DNA of 64,000 bases from positions 840,577 to 904,576 of the forward strand of contig NZ_QUHC01000002.1 in NCBI RefSeq assembly GCF_003479425.1, written 5' to 3'. Positions 9,829-19,226 of this stretch are shown here, piece after piece. The stretch's first letter is position 1. Every line of letters begins with the position of its first letter. The notes beneath the pieces were generated by a model. The model saw nothing but the letters and a program-made list of their open reading frames with translations. It was not told the origin of the DNA and ran no database searches. Source of the DNA: Odoribacter sp. AF15-53. Lineage in GTDB: Bacteria > Bacteroidota > Bacteroidia > Bacteroidales > Marinifilaceae. Both the position numbers and the translations under genes were made by a program.

Positions 9829-10410
9829 TTAGTCAAAATCAAACTTTTTTTTCGAGAAAAATAAATACAGGAAAACATCCGCCTCATTACCAGCTCGTTG
9901 TCTCAATTTTTTCAACGCTGTAACCAAAAGAGAATTTACCGTGGCGACAGATATACCCAACTCTTCGGCGACTTCTTTATACTTCATCCCTTTCAAATAA
10001 ACACATTGAATCACTTCACGCCCTCTCGGGGGTAATTCTTCAAGAGCCACTTCCACACGCTTAAACACCTCCTCCTCGAAGTTGTCATAATCCTCCCAAG
10101 GGCTTTCAAAATGGGTCACGTCGCTGGCACGGAACAACGGATCAATCTTATCAATCCGGTTTAACGCCTGATTCCGAACGGAGATAAACAAATAGGACTT
10201 CAATGTTCCCGGCTGCAAAGTATCCACGATAGACTTCTCCCACAGCTTCACGAACAAATCCTGCACCAAATCCTCCGAACGAGCCACATCTCGCAGAAAT
10301 GTCGCAGCCCAAGCTACAAGGGGCTTATAATAAGTCTTGAAGAGAAGTTCCATTCCCTCCATCCTGTGTACCTTTAGCTGTACGTAAATTTCTTCGTCAA
10401 TGGCTTGCAT
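9829..10410 (-). CDS. ECF RNA polymerase sigma-70 factor (FecI-like)
   Basis: 193 residues. Region 2 (about 20-90) contains YYKPLVAWAATFLRD and AEDLVQD-like RSEDLVQDLFVKLWE for core binding and -10 recognition. Region 4 (about 125-180) has the helix-turn-helix MKYKEVAEELGISVATVNS for -35 recognition. Placed upstream of fecR and susC, it should direct transcription of the SusCD operon when FecR releases it. A -7 box TATCTTTG lies 18 bases upstream, so the sigma gene itself appears driven by the housekeeping sigma factor. Confidence 0.95.
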   Translation of the reverse strand: MQAIDEEIYVQLKVHRMEGMELLFKTYYKPLVAWAATFLRDVARSEDLVQDLFVKLWEKSIVDTLQPGTLKSYLFISVRNQALNRIDKIDPLFRASDVTHFESPWEDYDNFEEEVFKRVEVALEELPPRGREVIQCVYLKGMKYKEVAEELGISVATVNSLLVTALKKLRQRAGNEADVFLYLFFSKKKFDFD

Positions 10411-10427
10411 AAGGCTATTTTTGATTG

Positions 10428-10435
10428 CAAAGATA
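10428..10435 (-). promoter_or_regulatory. Bacteroidota -7 box of the sigma/fecR transcript
   Basis: The minus strand reads TATCTTTG, an exact match to TAnnTTTG, 18 bases upstream of the sigma ATG. No well-placed TTTG -33 element is evident. Confidence 0.55.
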
Positions 10436-10503
10436 CAAATTTACATAAAAATCACCACTCCCAAACAGATTACTTACGACCCCATTTACATCCAAAAAAA
10501 CAA

Positions 10504-11190
10504 CTATAATGTTGTCGGTTTATCCTTCTCCCCGACAAACGCACTCCGGCTCGCGTACGTCTTATCATCTCCGTGAATATACAGAAGAGTTCCACCTTTA
10601 ATCGTGTCGATGATTTTCTTGCATACCGCCAAAGGCAAAGCCGGACATCCCAAGCTCCGTCCCAATCGCCCGCAAGAACGGATCGTGGAAGGATCGGCAT
10701 AAGCGGCCCCGTGCATCACGATCGCCCGGTCTTTGGCCCGGTCGTTAATCCCTTTCTCCAACCCGTCAAGCACCAGAGAATACCCGTTCTTCCCGTAATA
10801 CGTGTTCTCGGTCTTGAAAAATCCCAGGGAACTCTTGTACGATCCCTCCCGGTTAGAAAATGAAGTGGCGTAATTCTCCCCGCTATTCCGCCCATGCGAC
10901 ACGTAGGACACGAACAACACCTTCTTCAGCTTCAGATCAATCACGTACAAACGTTTCTCCGTGGAAGGCTTCGTGAAATCAATTAACGTCAGAATATCTT
11001 TTTTCTTCGCATCAATCCGGTTATACCCGTCAATCGCCCGTTCAAAAACATCGTAATCAATCGTCTCCTCCAACCCCATTTCATGGTAAAGACAACGACT
11101 ATTCACCGGAAGACTTCTCCCGGCAGCCACTCCCAGTCTCGTTCCCCAGCAAAAACACCCGATCATCAAAACCACGAACAATACACGCAT
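10504..11190 (-). CDS. Murein L,D-transpeptidase catalytic domain protein (YkuD_2 type)
   Basis: 228 residues with a signal sequence (MRVLFVVLMIGCFCWG). The catalytic part (about 80-215) has VIDLKLKKVLFVSYVSHGR, IVMHGAAYA and GRSLGCPALP, matching the H...S-x-GCP active site of the YkuD_2 branch, with the cysteine as nucleophile. Such enzymes are exported and are predicted to form or exchange 3-3 peptidoglycan cross-links or anchor molecules to murein. It lies 17 nt downstream of another L,D-transpeptidase on the same strand. Confidence 0.85.
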   Translation of the reverse strand: MRVLFVVLMIGCFCWGTRLGVAAGRSLPVNSRCLYHEMGLEETIDYDVFERAIDGYNRIDAKKKDILTLIDFTKPSTEKRLYVIDLKLKKVLFVSYVSHGRNSGENYATSFSNREGSYKSSLGFFKTENTYYGKNGYSLVLDGLEKGINDRAKDRAIVMHGAAYADPSTIRSCGRLGRSLGCPALPLAVCKKIIDTIKGGTLLYIHGDDKTYASRSAFVGEKDKPTTL

Positions 11191-11207
11191 AAAAAATCCA
11201 TTTTACA

Positions 11208-12131
11208 TCAATCAAACACGATTACCAACGTCTTTTCCACCTCCGCCCAATCGTACATGAACTTGGCATGTGACGTCGCGTTGCGCACGCACATGTGTGA
11301 ACGAGGCGTTGTACCGAGCGACCAGCTATATTCTATCAACTCGTGTTCCGGGTAATTCACGGGTACTCCGTGCAAATAAGCTCCTCCCGTGAAACGACTG
11401 GCATAAGGAGCAAAACCTCCCTCTTCATCCGTCCCGTCTTTCAGGAAAAGCATCTCCGACAACTTCCGCTGTATAAAATATATTCCCGGTGGTGTCGGCT
11501 GCTGGAATGGCGGTCTATTCGCACCCGTGGTAATCGGGTTCATACTTCTCACCAACCAAACTGCCCCTTCCTGCTCCAGTGTCGCGATATTCTGATTCGT
11601 TCGATCAACAAATATAACTTTTTTAATCGAAAGTGGCCCAATCAATTTCAGATATTTTCGTGGCACGTACCACGACCCGCCAAAAGTGGCCGGCACGATT
11701 TGGTAATAACCGGCACTATCGCAAATCACCGAAACGTAAGCTCCATCCCGTCCGTAACGTTCCGGCACGCTCAAATCATCCAGCCGGTACAAAGGTATCC
11801 CCTGATGACGATTCACCCCGAACGTATCCTGTATCTGCTTGTATTTATTCGTCACGTATTTCCTCGAAAGCGGTGGAATCCCGTTCTCATTCTTGTAATT
11901 CCGGAGAACCCCGTACCCGTCATTCCGCTTTTGGAAAGCTTCCAGCGAATCCAGGAAAGCCGAAATTTTCGTCCATTGAAAGCGGCGTTCCTGCTTCCCG
12001 TACTTGTACGTGTCCGCTAGCGTGTGCTTGTCATATAATAACCTTTTTTCAATCTTCACGGCGGACACCTCCGTCCCGAAGCATAGCAAAAAAAGAATTG
12101 TTATACAGTATCTTATCTTAATCTTCATCAT
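11208..12131 (-). CDS. L,D-transpeptidase family protein (YkuD)
   Basis: 307 residues with a signal peptide (hydrophobic ITILFLLCFG, likely cleaved after EVSA). The C-terminal YkuD domain (about 165-300) contains GAYLHGVPV and SHMCVRN, i.e. the HG-x(n)-S-H-x-C-V-R active site; the cysteine is the nucleophile. The N-terminal 150 residues have no family I recognise. It acts in the periplasm on peptidoglycan peptide stems. It overlaps nothing and is probably co-transcribed with the YkuD_2 gene 17 nt downstream, so the pair may supply two different cross-linking specificities. Confidence 0.85.
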   Translation of the reverse strand: MMKIKIRYCITILFLLCFGTEVSAVKIEKRLLYDKHTLADTYKYGKQERRFQWTKISAFLDSLEAFQKRNDGYGVLRNYKNENGIPPLSRKYVTNKYKQIQDTFGVNRHQGIPLYRLDDLSVPERYGRDGAYVSVICDSAGYYQIVPATFGGSWYVPRKYLKLIGPLSIKKVIFVDRTNQNIATLEQEGAVWLVRSMNPITTGANRPPFQQPTPPGIYFIQRKLSEMLFLKDGTDEEGGFAPYASRFTGGAYLHGVPVNYPEHELIEYSWSLGTTPRSHMCVRNATSHAKFMYDWAEVEKTLVIVFD

Positions 12132-12463
12132 TTTCTCGTTCGTATTTTGTAGTAAATACGTTCACGAAAAGAAAAAGATATCTTATTACACGATCACAAT
12201 CGTTAAAAACCATTTATTTCTCTCTTACCAACACGTCCCCTTTTCCCCAAGATACTTTCCTGTATCTCAAAGTACTCGCTCTAATATCTCTCTAGTGCTT
12301 CTCCGGTAAGTTAATTGAAAGTTAACTGAAAGTTGATTGAAAGTTGATTAACCGGAGAGTCAATTTATCCTCGATCTTTCCCCTACTTCCCATCAATATA
12401 CAAGCGAGACACACCGGAAACACACCTGCAACATCGACGAGTCACACCACAATACATAAGAAA
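12132..12463. other. Intergenic region holding a short tandem repeat
   Basis: About 330 bases between the upstream end of the L,D-transpeptidase pair and the V-ATPase terminator. No convincing gene. The transpeptidase promoter should lie in its left part, but no exact TAnnTTTG was found. The only structured part is the 11-base repeat at 12310-12353. Confidence 0.5.
12301..12357. repeat. 11-bp tandem repeat inside an inverted repeat
   Basis: Units GTTAATTGAAA, GTTAACTGAAA, GTTGATTGAAA and a diverged GTTGATTAACC run head to tail. The block is enclosed by CTCCGGT on the left and ACCGGAG on the right, a perfect 7-bp inverted repeat. The unit resembles the ATTGAAA-rich repeats at 21895, 22624 and 63972. 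Confidence 0.75.
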
Positions 12464-12505
12464 AATCCCTGATATCAACCGCGAATTCGATTGACATCAG
12501 GGATT
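12464..12505 (-). terminator. Terminator of the V-ATPase operon
   Basis: AATCCCTGAT-a-TCAA pairs with TTGA-c-ATCAGGGATT around a 12-base loop. On the minus strand the stem is followed by TTTTCTTATG. It lies 35 bases past the stop of the last V-ATPase gene. Confidence 0.85.
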
Positions 12506-12539
12506 CTATAAAATATCGACTACTACTCGGATAAATCGT

Positions 12540-13004
<465 letters not shown>

Positions 13005-13043
13005 CTATTTAATTTGTTATTTTTATATACTTTATCTTTTTTG

Positions 13044-14888
13044 TTATTTTACTTTTTTCCGGAATGGTTCGTACTGTTTTCCACCACCTTCGAACCCGGC
13101 ATTCTTGTAGAATTCCACGAACGTCAAACGCATCGGGTGAACGAACGAACTGATCATACACAAACCGAAATTGATCGAATGCCCGATAATCAGGATCAGG
13201 AATACCGCGATGAATTTCACGATAAAAGGCAGACCTCCCGTAAGCTCGAAAGCCAACGTGTTGAACACGCCTCCCAGAATACTACCCGTAAGCCCGATAG
13301 CGAACAAACGGATATAAGACAACGTGTCTCCCAACAATCCCGTGGCCATGTTGTAAGTCCCCCATAACCCCGAACCGATATTCGTGAATATACCTTTACC
13401 CGGGGAATTCAAGAAATAAATAGCTATCGCGCAGATAGCGAGAATTCCGTAAAGAACATATTTCACGACCTCGGGCAGGACAACCTTCAACATCGGCAAA
13501 CCGATCACCACGCCAAGCACGATGATCGCGATCACCCACCCCAACGTGGAAAGAGCGTGTTTGAAACCGAACAACTTCGTCAACCGGGCCGCGTTCAGAC
13601 ACATCCCGTAAAGAATCTGTATGATACCGATCACCACGGCGATAATCATCATCGGGTTATACCCGCCCAGATATTTTCCGTAATTGGCCTCTGTCAGGAA
13701 ATACTCCTTTACCCCTTTCAACCAAGGCCATTCCACGGAATCAAGAGCGATACCGAAGAACGATCCGGTCACGATTCCCACGAATACCGTGGTAATCCCC
13801 AGGAATTGCCCTAACAGCAAATATCCCTTCACCGAGGGTTTGGCCTTTCGTCCCAGGAAGAAACAAACCGCCCAGATAATCAAACCATACCCGCCATCGC
13901 CCATACACATCCCGAAGAACAGCATGAAGAAAGGCGCCAGGAAAGGCGTTAAATCCAACTCCTTGTATTGCGGTAAGGCAAACATCTCGGTTACCGGCTC
14001 GAACAGGCGGGAATACCAACCGTTCTTCAACTGCACCGGAACATCATCTTCCGGCGTCGGGCGACTGAACTCGAAATAGACATCCCGGGTTTCAAGAAAA
14101 CTTCTCATCTCGTCCTCCTTCTCCGCCGGAATCCATCCTTCAAGAGCAATCACCTTTTCGTCAACCAACGTCTCGGCCGCATCCTCCACTTTCATCTTAT
14201 CGACAATCTCCCCGACACGCAGACGATACTCTTTCAAGCGGTCAATCGCGTCTAAAGAAATATAATCCAGCTCCTCGCCAATCTTTAACGACTCCTTCTG
14301 CAAACTTTCGATCTGCTCGGCTAGTTCTTCCGCGGTCGCTTGCGGAAACACGTAAGGATCTGCCTCCAGATTCACGTCCGTACCCGCGTGAGTCACCGTG
14401 ACAAAATACTTTTGTCCCATCATTTCACCGATTACCACGGCATCGTACATCTCTTCCCATTCTGCCTGATACTTCTGCTCCGGCACAGAAAAGAAATGCA
14501 ACTCCCAACCGGCAGCTTCCAACCCCTTGATCTTCTCCCGGGAGAATTTTCCCCACGGCCGATACAACGAGTAATCTTTCTGCAACACGGATAATTGCTG
14601 ATCTATCTGATCAAGCCTCGTGTACAAACCTTCCAGAAACTCCAGCAAATGCTCGTCGTCCACTTGCACTTTTTCCTTCCGCTCTGCCTCGTTCCGGCTT
14701 TGCATGTGCGAGATCATCTCCCCGGCACGCTTTATCAACATCAACTTTGCCTGCAAATTAGCATCTTCAGCCGAACGTTGCGTGTTCTCGTGAATATGTA
14801 CCATTCCCTTTTCCCGAAGCCCTCCGAGAAACGATTGATATTCCTTGTAAAATATCAACAGGGATAATTTTTTCATTGATACTATCAT
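13044..14888 (-). CDS. V-type ATP synthase subunit I (membrane stator, a-type)
   Basis: 614 residues. The N-terminal half (1-300) is a soluble alpha/beta and coiled-coil stalk region (MIVSMKKLSLLIFYKEYQSFL is the usual start). The C-terminal half has seven to eight membrane helices, including FFMLFFGMCMGDGGYGLI and LGDTLSYIRLFAIGLTGSILG, whose arginine (SYIR) is the conserved ion-channel residue facing the c ring. It anchors the peripheral stalks and forms the ion half-channels. It starts 3 nt after subunit D ends. Confidence 0.95.
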   Translation of the reverse strand: MIVSMKKLSLLIFYKEYQSFLGGLREKGMVHIHENTQRSAEDANLQAKLMLIKRAGEMISHMQSRNEAERKEKVQVDDEHLLEFLEGLYTRLDQIDQQLSVLQKDYSLYRPWGKFSREKIKGLEAAGWELHFFSVPEQKYQAEWEEMYDAVVIGEMMGQKYFVTVTHAGTDVNLEADPYVFPQATAEELAEQIESLQKESLKIGEELDYISLDAIDRLKEYRLRVGEIVDKMKVEDAAETLVDEKVIALEGWIPAEKEDEMRSFLETRDVYFEFSRPTPEDDVPVQLKNGWYSRLFEPVTEMFALPQYKELDLTPFLAPFFMLFFGMCMGDGGYGLIIWAVCFFLGRKAKPSVKGYLLLGQFLGITTVFVGIVTGSFFGIALDSVEWPWLKGVKEYFLTEANYGKYLGGYNPMMIIAVVIGIIQILYGMCLNAARLTKLFGFKHALSTLGWVIAIIVLGVVIGLPMLKVVLPEVVKYVLYGILAICAIAIYFLNSPGKGIFTNIGSGLWGTYNMATGLLGDTLSYIRLFAIGLTGSILGGVFNTLAFELTGGLPFIVKFIAVFLILIIGHSINFGLCMISSFVHPMRLTFVEFYKNAGFEGGGKQYEPFRKKVK

Positions 14889-14891
14889 AGG

Positions 14892-15485
14892 CTATTCCTC
14901 CATCAATTTACGGGTCTTCACGATCTTCTGGGACGACTTGGACAAATTCTCCTCGTCCTCCAAGAAACGTTTAATCTTCCGGATTGCCTCCTGGAATCCC
15001 GGAATCTGCACTTTCTCGTACAAGTTCACCTTCTGGGTTGTCTTCTTTCTTGCCTTGTCCAAAAGCTCCATTTTTCTCGCGAAAAACTCCCTTTCCAAAG
15101 CAATAGAAACCACCTCCTTGATGTACTCAACTCCGTCAAGTAGCCACCCCGGTTGATTAAACAAGCTGAAATCCTTTATCTCGTATTCCACCTCGTCTAA
15201 CACCGGAGTCTTTACCCCGGCAATCTTCTTCACGGACATCTTCACATCCTTCACGACCAGTATGTCTTCCACGTACTCGTCATAAAGCTGCAACATATCG
15301 TTCAGTGAATTCAGCGTCTCCTCCAACTTCACGTTAAACTCATCCGCCACCTGTTTCGCCTTCTTCACCTCCGACCGCAAAGCCGACTCCTTATTCTTGA
15401 TGGTAGGCAATGCCCTTACCCTCATCTTCAACTGCTTATCCAGCCCTTGAAGCGATGTCTTATTATATTGAAACTTTATTGCCAC
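14892..15485 (-). CDS. V-type ATP synthase subunit D (central stalk)
   Basis: 197 residues, almost entirely helical coiled coil, with the subunit D start MAIKFQYNKTSLQGLDKQLKxR and long heptad stretches (KESALRSEVKKAKQVADEF). It is the rotor shaft inside the A3B3 head. It follows the inserted four-helix-bundle gene by 50 nt and directly precedes subunit I. Confidence 0.9.
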   Translation of the reverse strand: MAIKFQYNKTSLQGLDKQLKMRVRALPTIKNKESALRSEVKKAKQVADEFNVKLEETLNSLNDMLQLYDEYVEDILVVKDVKMSVKKIAGVKTPVLDEVEYEIKDFSLFNQPGWLLDGVEYIKEVVSIALEREFFARKMELLDKARKKTTQKVNLYEKVQIPGFQEAIRKIKRFLEDEENLSKSSQKIVKTRKLMEE

Positions 15486-15535
15486 CTTATCAATTTTTAA
15501 ATTATTCAGTGATTTCCGATTCTGTAATTCTGTGA

Positions 15536-15901
15536 TTAACGCTCTTTGTTCAGATTTGTACTTTTTGTTCTGATAGAAGCGACTACCATTGAAACCAACT
15601 CGTTTATCTCCTTTTTCAACCCATCTAACTCCTCAGCTCTCAATAAACCAGATTCTTCAATGATCTCAAGCCAGTAAGCAGTTTCATCAGCTTCCTCTTC
15701 AACAATTCTCATTTTGTTGATAAAATCCTTATCCGATTTTGCTCGACATACAGCCCTGTAATTAGCCCCTACCGATAAAGCCGAACGTAAAATTTGATCT
15801 TTCACAACCCACGCCAACCGAGTCTCCGGAAACTTTTCAGTCATCCGAATAACAGCCAATCCAAATTGTTTTGTTCTACGTTTAAACTCTATCTGATTCA
15901 T
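15536..15901 (-). CDS. Four helix bundle protein (S23/23S rRNA IVP family) inside the V-ATPase operon
   Basis: 121 residues from the ATG at 15901 (a GTG precedes it). Family signature: KQFGLAVIRMTEKFP, then RSALSVGANYRAVCRAKSDKDFINKMRIVEEEADETAYWLEII. These small four-helix bundles occur in rRNA intervening sequences and near retroelements, but many are stand-alone with unknown role. Here it separates subunits B and D. No rRNA fragment or reverse transcriptase is nearby. Both flanking spacers carry the GATT-rich repeats of this operon, so it probably arrived as a mobile or repeat-associated cargo gene; that is inference. Confidence 0.85.
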   Translation of the reverse strand: MNQIEFKRRTKQFGLAVIRMTEKFPETRLAWVVKDQILRSALSVGANYRAVCRAKSDKDFINKMRIVEEEADETAYWLEIIEESGLLRAEELDGLKKEINELVSMVVASIRTKSTNLNKER

Positions 15902-15983
15902 CACTCAAATCTTATCAATGATACAACCACTTAATCCAAAATCTCTCAATCACCTAATCAATAATCATACAATCGGAAATCAC
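15902..15983. repeat. GATT-rich spacer repeats of the V-ATPase operon
   Basis: The spacer between subunit B and the four-helix-bundle gene contains degenerate repeats of a TCACCTAATCA type (AATCACCTAATCA, GGAAATCACCTAATCACTGAATC). Related sequence fills the spacers at 15486-15535, 17307-17402, 19164-19226 and 20064-20144, but not the tight junctions D-I or I-K. Confidence 0.65.
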
Positions 15984-17306
15984 CTAATCACTGAATCCTC
16001 CAAATTCATTAACGATTTCCGACTTAATACCCAATTCCGCCTTGTTAAAGTATTTCCGGAACAGCTCCCACGCGGTATCCAGCATCTGTTCAACACTGAT
16101 ATTCACGTCGATTGCCAACAAGCTATTGGAATAATCTTTGGCGAAATCCAGAGTACGGCGGTCGTAATCCGTCAGGTCGAAACCGTTCTCCATCTTCGTG
16201 CGGGCATTGGCTGCATCGGCATACAGACGGATAGCGGCATTCATCACTTGCGGGTGATCCTTACGGGTTTTCTTACCGATCACGAGCTGTTTCAAACGAG
16301 ACAAGCTTCGGAACGGGTCAACAATAACCTTACCGATTTCCGTGTCCTTACGCAAGAACAACTGTCCCTCCGTGATATATCCCGTGTTATCGGGGATAGC
16401 GTGGGTAATATCACCGCCAGACAACGTGGTCACGGCAATAATCGTGATGGAACCTCCGGCGGGGAACTGCACGGCCTTCTCGTAAATCTTCGCCAAATCG
16501 GAATACAGAGAACCCGGCATAGAATCCTTCGACGGGATCTGGTCCATACGGTTAGAAACGATACTCAATGCATCAGCGTACAGGGTCATATCCGTCAACA
16601 ATACCAGCACCTTCTCGTTCTTATCCACCGCGAAATACTCGGCAGCAGTCAGGGCCATATCCGGAACCAGCAAACGCTCCACGGGAGGAGCCTCCGTCGT
16701 GTTCACGAAACTAACGATACGATCCAACACACCGGCATTATCAAACAGGTTCTTGAAATACAGGTAGTCGTCATTCGTCAATCCCATACCTCCCAAGATA
16801 ATACGGTCGGTCTGCGCCCGCAACGCCACGTTTGCCATCACCTGATTGTAAGGCTGGTCGGGATCGGCAAAAAACGGGATCTTCTGTCCGGACACCAACG
16901 TGTTGTTCAGGTCGATACCCGCGATACCGGTAGCGATCAACTCGGACGGTTGTTTACGACGAACCGGGTTCACCGAAGGTCCGCCGATTTCTCTTTCTTC
17001 CCCGTCCACGGAAGGCCCTCCGTCAATCGGGTCACCGAAAGCATTGAAAAAACGTCCGCACAGATCGTCACCCACCCTTAAGGTAGGAGCCTTTCCCAAG
17101 AATGTCACTTCTGCATTCGTCGGGATCCCTTCCGTTCCGGAGAACACCTGAAGGGTTATATCATTTCCCCAAATCTTCACGACCTGAGCCAACCGCCCAT
17201 CTACAATAGCCAGCTCGTCATTCCCGACGCCCTGGGCATTCAACGTACACGTTGCCTTCGTGATCTGGGTAATCTTTGTATAAACTTTTTGAAAAGCAGT
17301 CGTCAT
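15984..17306 (-). CDS. V-type ATP synthase subunit B (regulatory nucleotide-binding)
   Basis: 440 residues. N-terminal beta-barrel (1-75), central nucleotide-binding-like domain without a canonical P-loop (LVSGQKIPFFADPD where a Walker A would be), the SIVSNRMDQIPSKDSMPGSLYSDLAK segment typical of subunit B, and a helical C-terminal domain. It alternates with subunit A in the hexameric head and contributes the arginine finger. It lies about 96 nt downstream of subunit A. Length is normal for the bacterial family. Confidence 0.95.
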   Translation of the reverse strand: MTTAFQKVYTKITQITKATCTLNAQGVGNDELAIVDGRLAQVVKIWGNDITLQVFSGTEGIPTNAEVTFLGKAPTLRVGDDLCGRFFNAFGDPIDGGPSVDGEEREIGGPSVNPVRRKQPSELIATGIAGIDLNNTLVSGQKIPFFADPDQPYNQVMANVALRAQTDRIILGGMGLTNDDYLYFKNLFDNAGVLDRIVSFVNTTEAPPVERLLVPDMALTAAEYFAVDKNEKVLVLLTDMTLYADALSIVSNRMDQIPSKDSMPGSLYSDLAKIYEKAVQFPAGGSITIIAVTTLSGGDITHAIPDNTGYITEGQLFLRKDTEIGKVIVDPFRSLSRLKQLVIGKKTRKDHPQVMNAAIRLYADAANARTKMENGFDLTDYDRRTLDFAKDYSNSLLAIDVNISVEQMLDTAWELFRKYFNKAELGIKSEIVNEFGGFSD

Positions 17307-17402
17307 ACAATTTATTTTATTATTCTGTAATTTACGATTCCATGATTATGTGATTCTCGGATTTTTAATCACTTAATCATCATATCACCTAATCACTAAA
17401 TT
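17307..17402. repeat. GATT-rich hairpin repeat between subunits A and B
   Basis: The spacer contains AATCACTTAATC and, inverted, GATTATGTGATT, which can fold into a stem with a single mismatch. It belongs to the same degenerate repeat set as the other long V-ATPase spacers. Possible roles are mRNA processing or stability to tune subunit stoichiometry. Confidence 0.6.
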
Positions 17403-19163
17403 TTACTTTTTCTTTCTCTCATTAATGATCTCGTTCACTTCCGCTTCGTACTTCTTGAAAGCCTCCGATTGATACTCGGAATAGTTCATCTGTTTGAAGC
17501 CATTGATGATACGTTTGAAATAAGGATTAACCTCCTCGAACGTGTCAAAGTTAAAGTCGGAACGAACCACACCCAAAACCATATTCAACATGTACTTCTG
17601 GCGATCCATCGAGGTTGAACCGTCGATGTTATCAAAAGCATCCTGTTGCAAGATCACGAAGTCAATCAACTCGGATTTCCAGTATACCACGTGATAATCC
17701 AAAGGCACACCGTCATCTCCCAAAATATCAATCTGCTCGGCAGTCTCCCGTCCCCGAACCAGTATGTTACGAGCCTCATTTACATCCGCGATCCACGTGT
17801 CGGAAATATTCTTCTTGGCAAACTCGATAAATTCCGGGTACTCCAAGTACTTAGAATACGACTCCAGCGTGTCGATAGCCGGATAACGCTTTGCATCCGC
17901 ACGAGCCTGGGACAAAGCATAAAAACAACGTGCCACTTTCTTCGTGGACTCCGTCACCGGTTCTTTCAAGTTACCCCCGGCAGGCGATACCGTACCGATA
18001 AAAGTCACGGAACCCGTCTTGCCGTTGTTCAAATACACCATTCCCGCACGAGCGTAAAAGTTAGAAATGATCGCGGACAAGTCCATCGGGAAAGCATCCT
18101 GTCCCGGCAACTCCTCCATACGGTTGGACATCTCACGCAATGCCTGAGCCCAACGAGAAGTCGAATCGGCCAGCAATAACACCTTCATCCCCATGGAACG
18201 GTAATACTCCCCGATCGTCATAGCCGTGTAAACGGAAGCCTCTCGGGCTGCCACGGGCATGTTCGAGGTATTCGCTATAATCGTGGTTCTCTCGTACAAC
18301 TTACGCCCGGAACGCGGGTCCTCCAACTCCGGGAACTCGGTGAAGATTTCCACCACCTCGTTAGCACGCTCACCACAAGCCGCCATGATAATAATGTCCG
18401 CATCGGCAAACCGGGACAAGGCATGTTGCAACACCGTCTTTCCCGTACCGAACGGGCCGGGAATAAATCCGGTACCCCCTTCCAGGATCGGGTTCATCGT
18501 GTCGATAACACGCACCCCTGTCTCCATCTGACGGGAAGGACGCGGTTTATCCACGTAATTACGGACAGGCACCTTCACCGGCCATTTCTGAACCATCGTC
18601 ACGGGAACCTCTTTTCCCGCTTCGTCTTTCAGCACCGCTATCGTATCTTGAATCGTATATTCTCCGGCCCCAACGATCGAAGCCACGGTGTACTCTCCTT
18701 TCAGCTTGAAAGGCACCATAATCTTGTGATCCAGCCAGTTTTCTTTTACATTACCCAACCAATCAGCTCCCGTCACCTTATCACCGACCTTGGCTAACGG
18801 GGTGAAACTCCATTTCTTATCTGTTTCCAACGGATTCGTGTACTCCCCGCGTTTCAGGAATACCCCGGTCATCTTGTCCAGGTCATTTTGAAGACCGTCA
18901 AAATTCTTTGATAGCAAACCGGGCCCCAACGATACCTCCAGCATGTGATCCTCGAATTCCACCAAAGTGCCGGGCTTCAATCCCCGCGTACTTTCAAAAA
19001 CCTGCACATAAGCAATATCTCCCACAACCTTAATAACCTCGGCCATCAACCGCTCGTTTTCAAGCTGTATAAAGCAAATCTCATTCTGAGATACCGGCCC
19101 TTCGGTACGCACAAGTACAAGGTTGGAAATAATACTATGAACTTTTCCTTGTGTCTTATTCAT
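17403..19163 (-). CDS. V-type ATP synthase subunit A (catalytic)
   Basis: 586 residues. N-terminal barrel (1-70), the non-homologous insert of V-type A subunits (about 110-190), P-loop GPFGTGKT near residue 230 for ATP binding, catalytic glutamate in GERANEVVEIF, Walker B LLLADSTSRWAQALRE and SAIISNFYARAGMV. C-terminal helical domain to the end. It hydrolyses or makes ATP in the cytoplasmic head. The start MNKTQGKV is the usual one. It lies about 63 nt after the DUF2764 gene. Confidence 0.97.
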   Translation of the reverse strand: MNKTQGKVHSIISNLVLVRTEGPVSQNEICFIQLENERLMAEVIKVVGDIAYVQVFESTRGLKPGTLVEFEDHMLEVSLGPGLLSKNFDGLQNDLDKMTGVFLKRGEYTNPLETDKKWSFTPLAKVGDKVTGADWLGNVKENWLDHKIMVPFKLKGEYTVASIVGAGEYTIQDTIAVLKDEAGKEVPVTMVQKWPVKVPVRNYVDKPRPSRQMETGVRVIDTMNPILEGGTGFIPGPFGTGKTVLQHALSRFADADIIIMAACGERANEVVEIFTEFPELEDPRSGRKLYERTTIIANTSNMPVAAREASVYTAMTIGEYYRSMGMKVLLLADSTSRWAQALREMSNRMEELPGQDAFPMDLSAIISNFYARAGMVYLNNGKTGSVTFIGTVSPAGGNLKEPVTESTKKVARCFYALSQARADAKRYPAIDTLESYSKYLEYPEFIEFAKKNISDTWIADVNEARNILVRGRETAEQIDILGDDGVPLDYHVVYWKSELIDFVILQQDAFDNIDGSTSMDRQKYMLNMVLGVVRSDFNFDTFEEVNPYFKRIINGFKQMNYSEYQSEAFKKYEAEVNEIINERKKK

Positions 19164-19226
19164 ATTTCAATTTGTAAATTATTCTGATTCTTCAATCTCC
19201 TAATCGGCAATCATTCAATCACCCAA

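Noticed and set aside
11343..12020. Plus-strand open frame of 225 codons
   Set aside because: Antisense to the L,D-transpeptidase with its YkuD active site; low-quality composition.
15536..15901. rRNA intervening sequence or retron/diversity-generating element
   Set aside because: The four-helix-bundle family can occur in these, but no rRNA segment, reverse transcriptase or template repeat is nearby.
15918..17081. Long plus-strand open frame of 387 codons
   Set aside because: It is antisense to the V-ATPase subunit B gene and has the R/H/Q-rich composition of a shadow frame; no family features.
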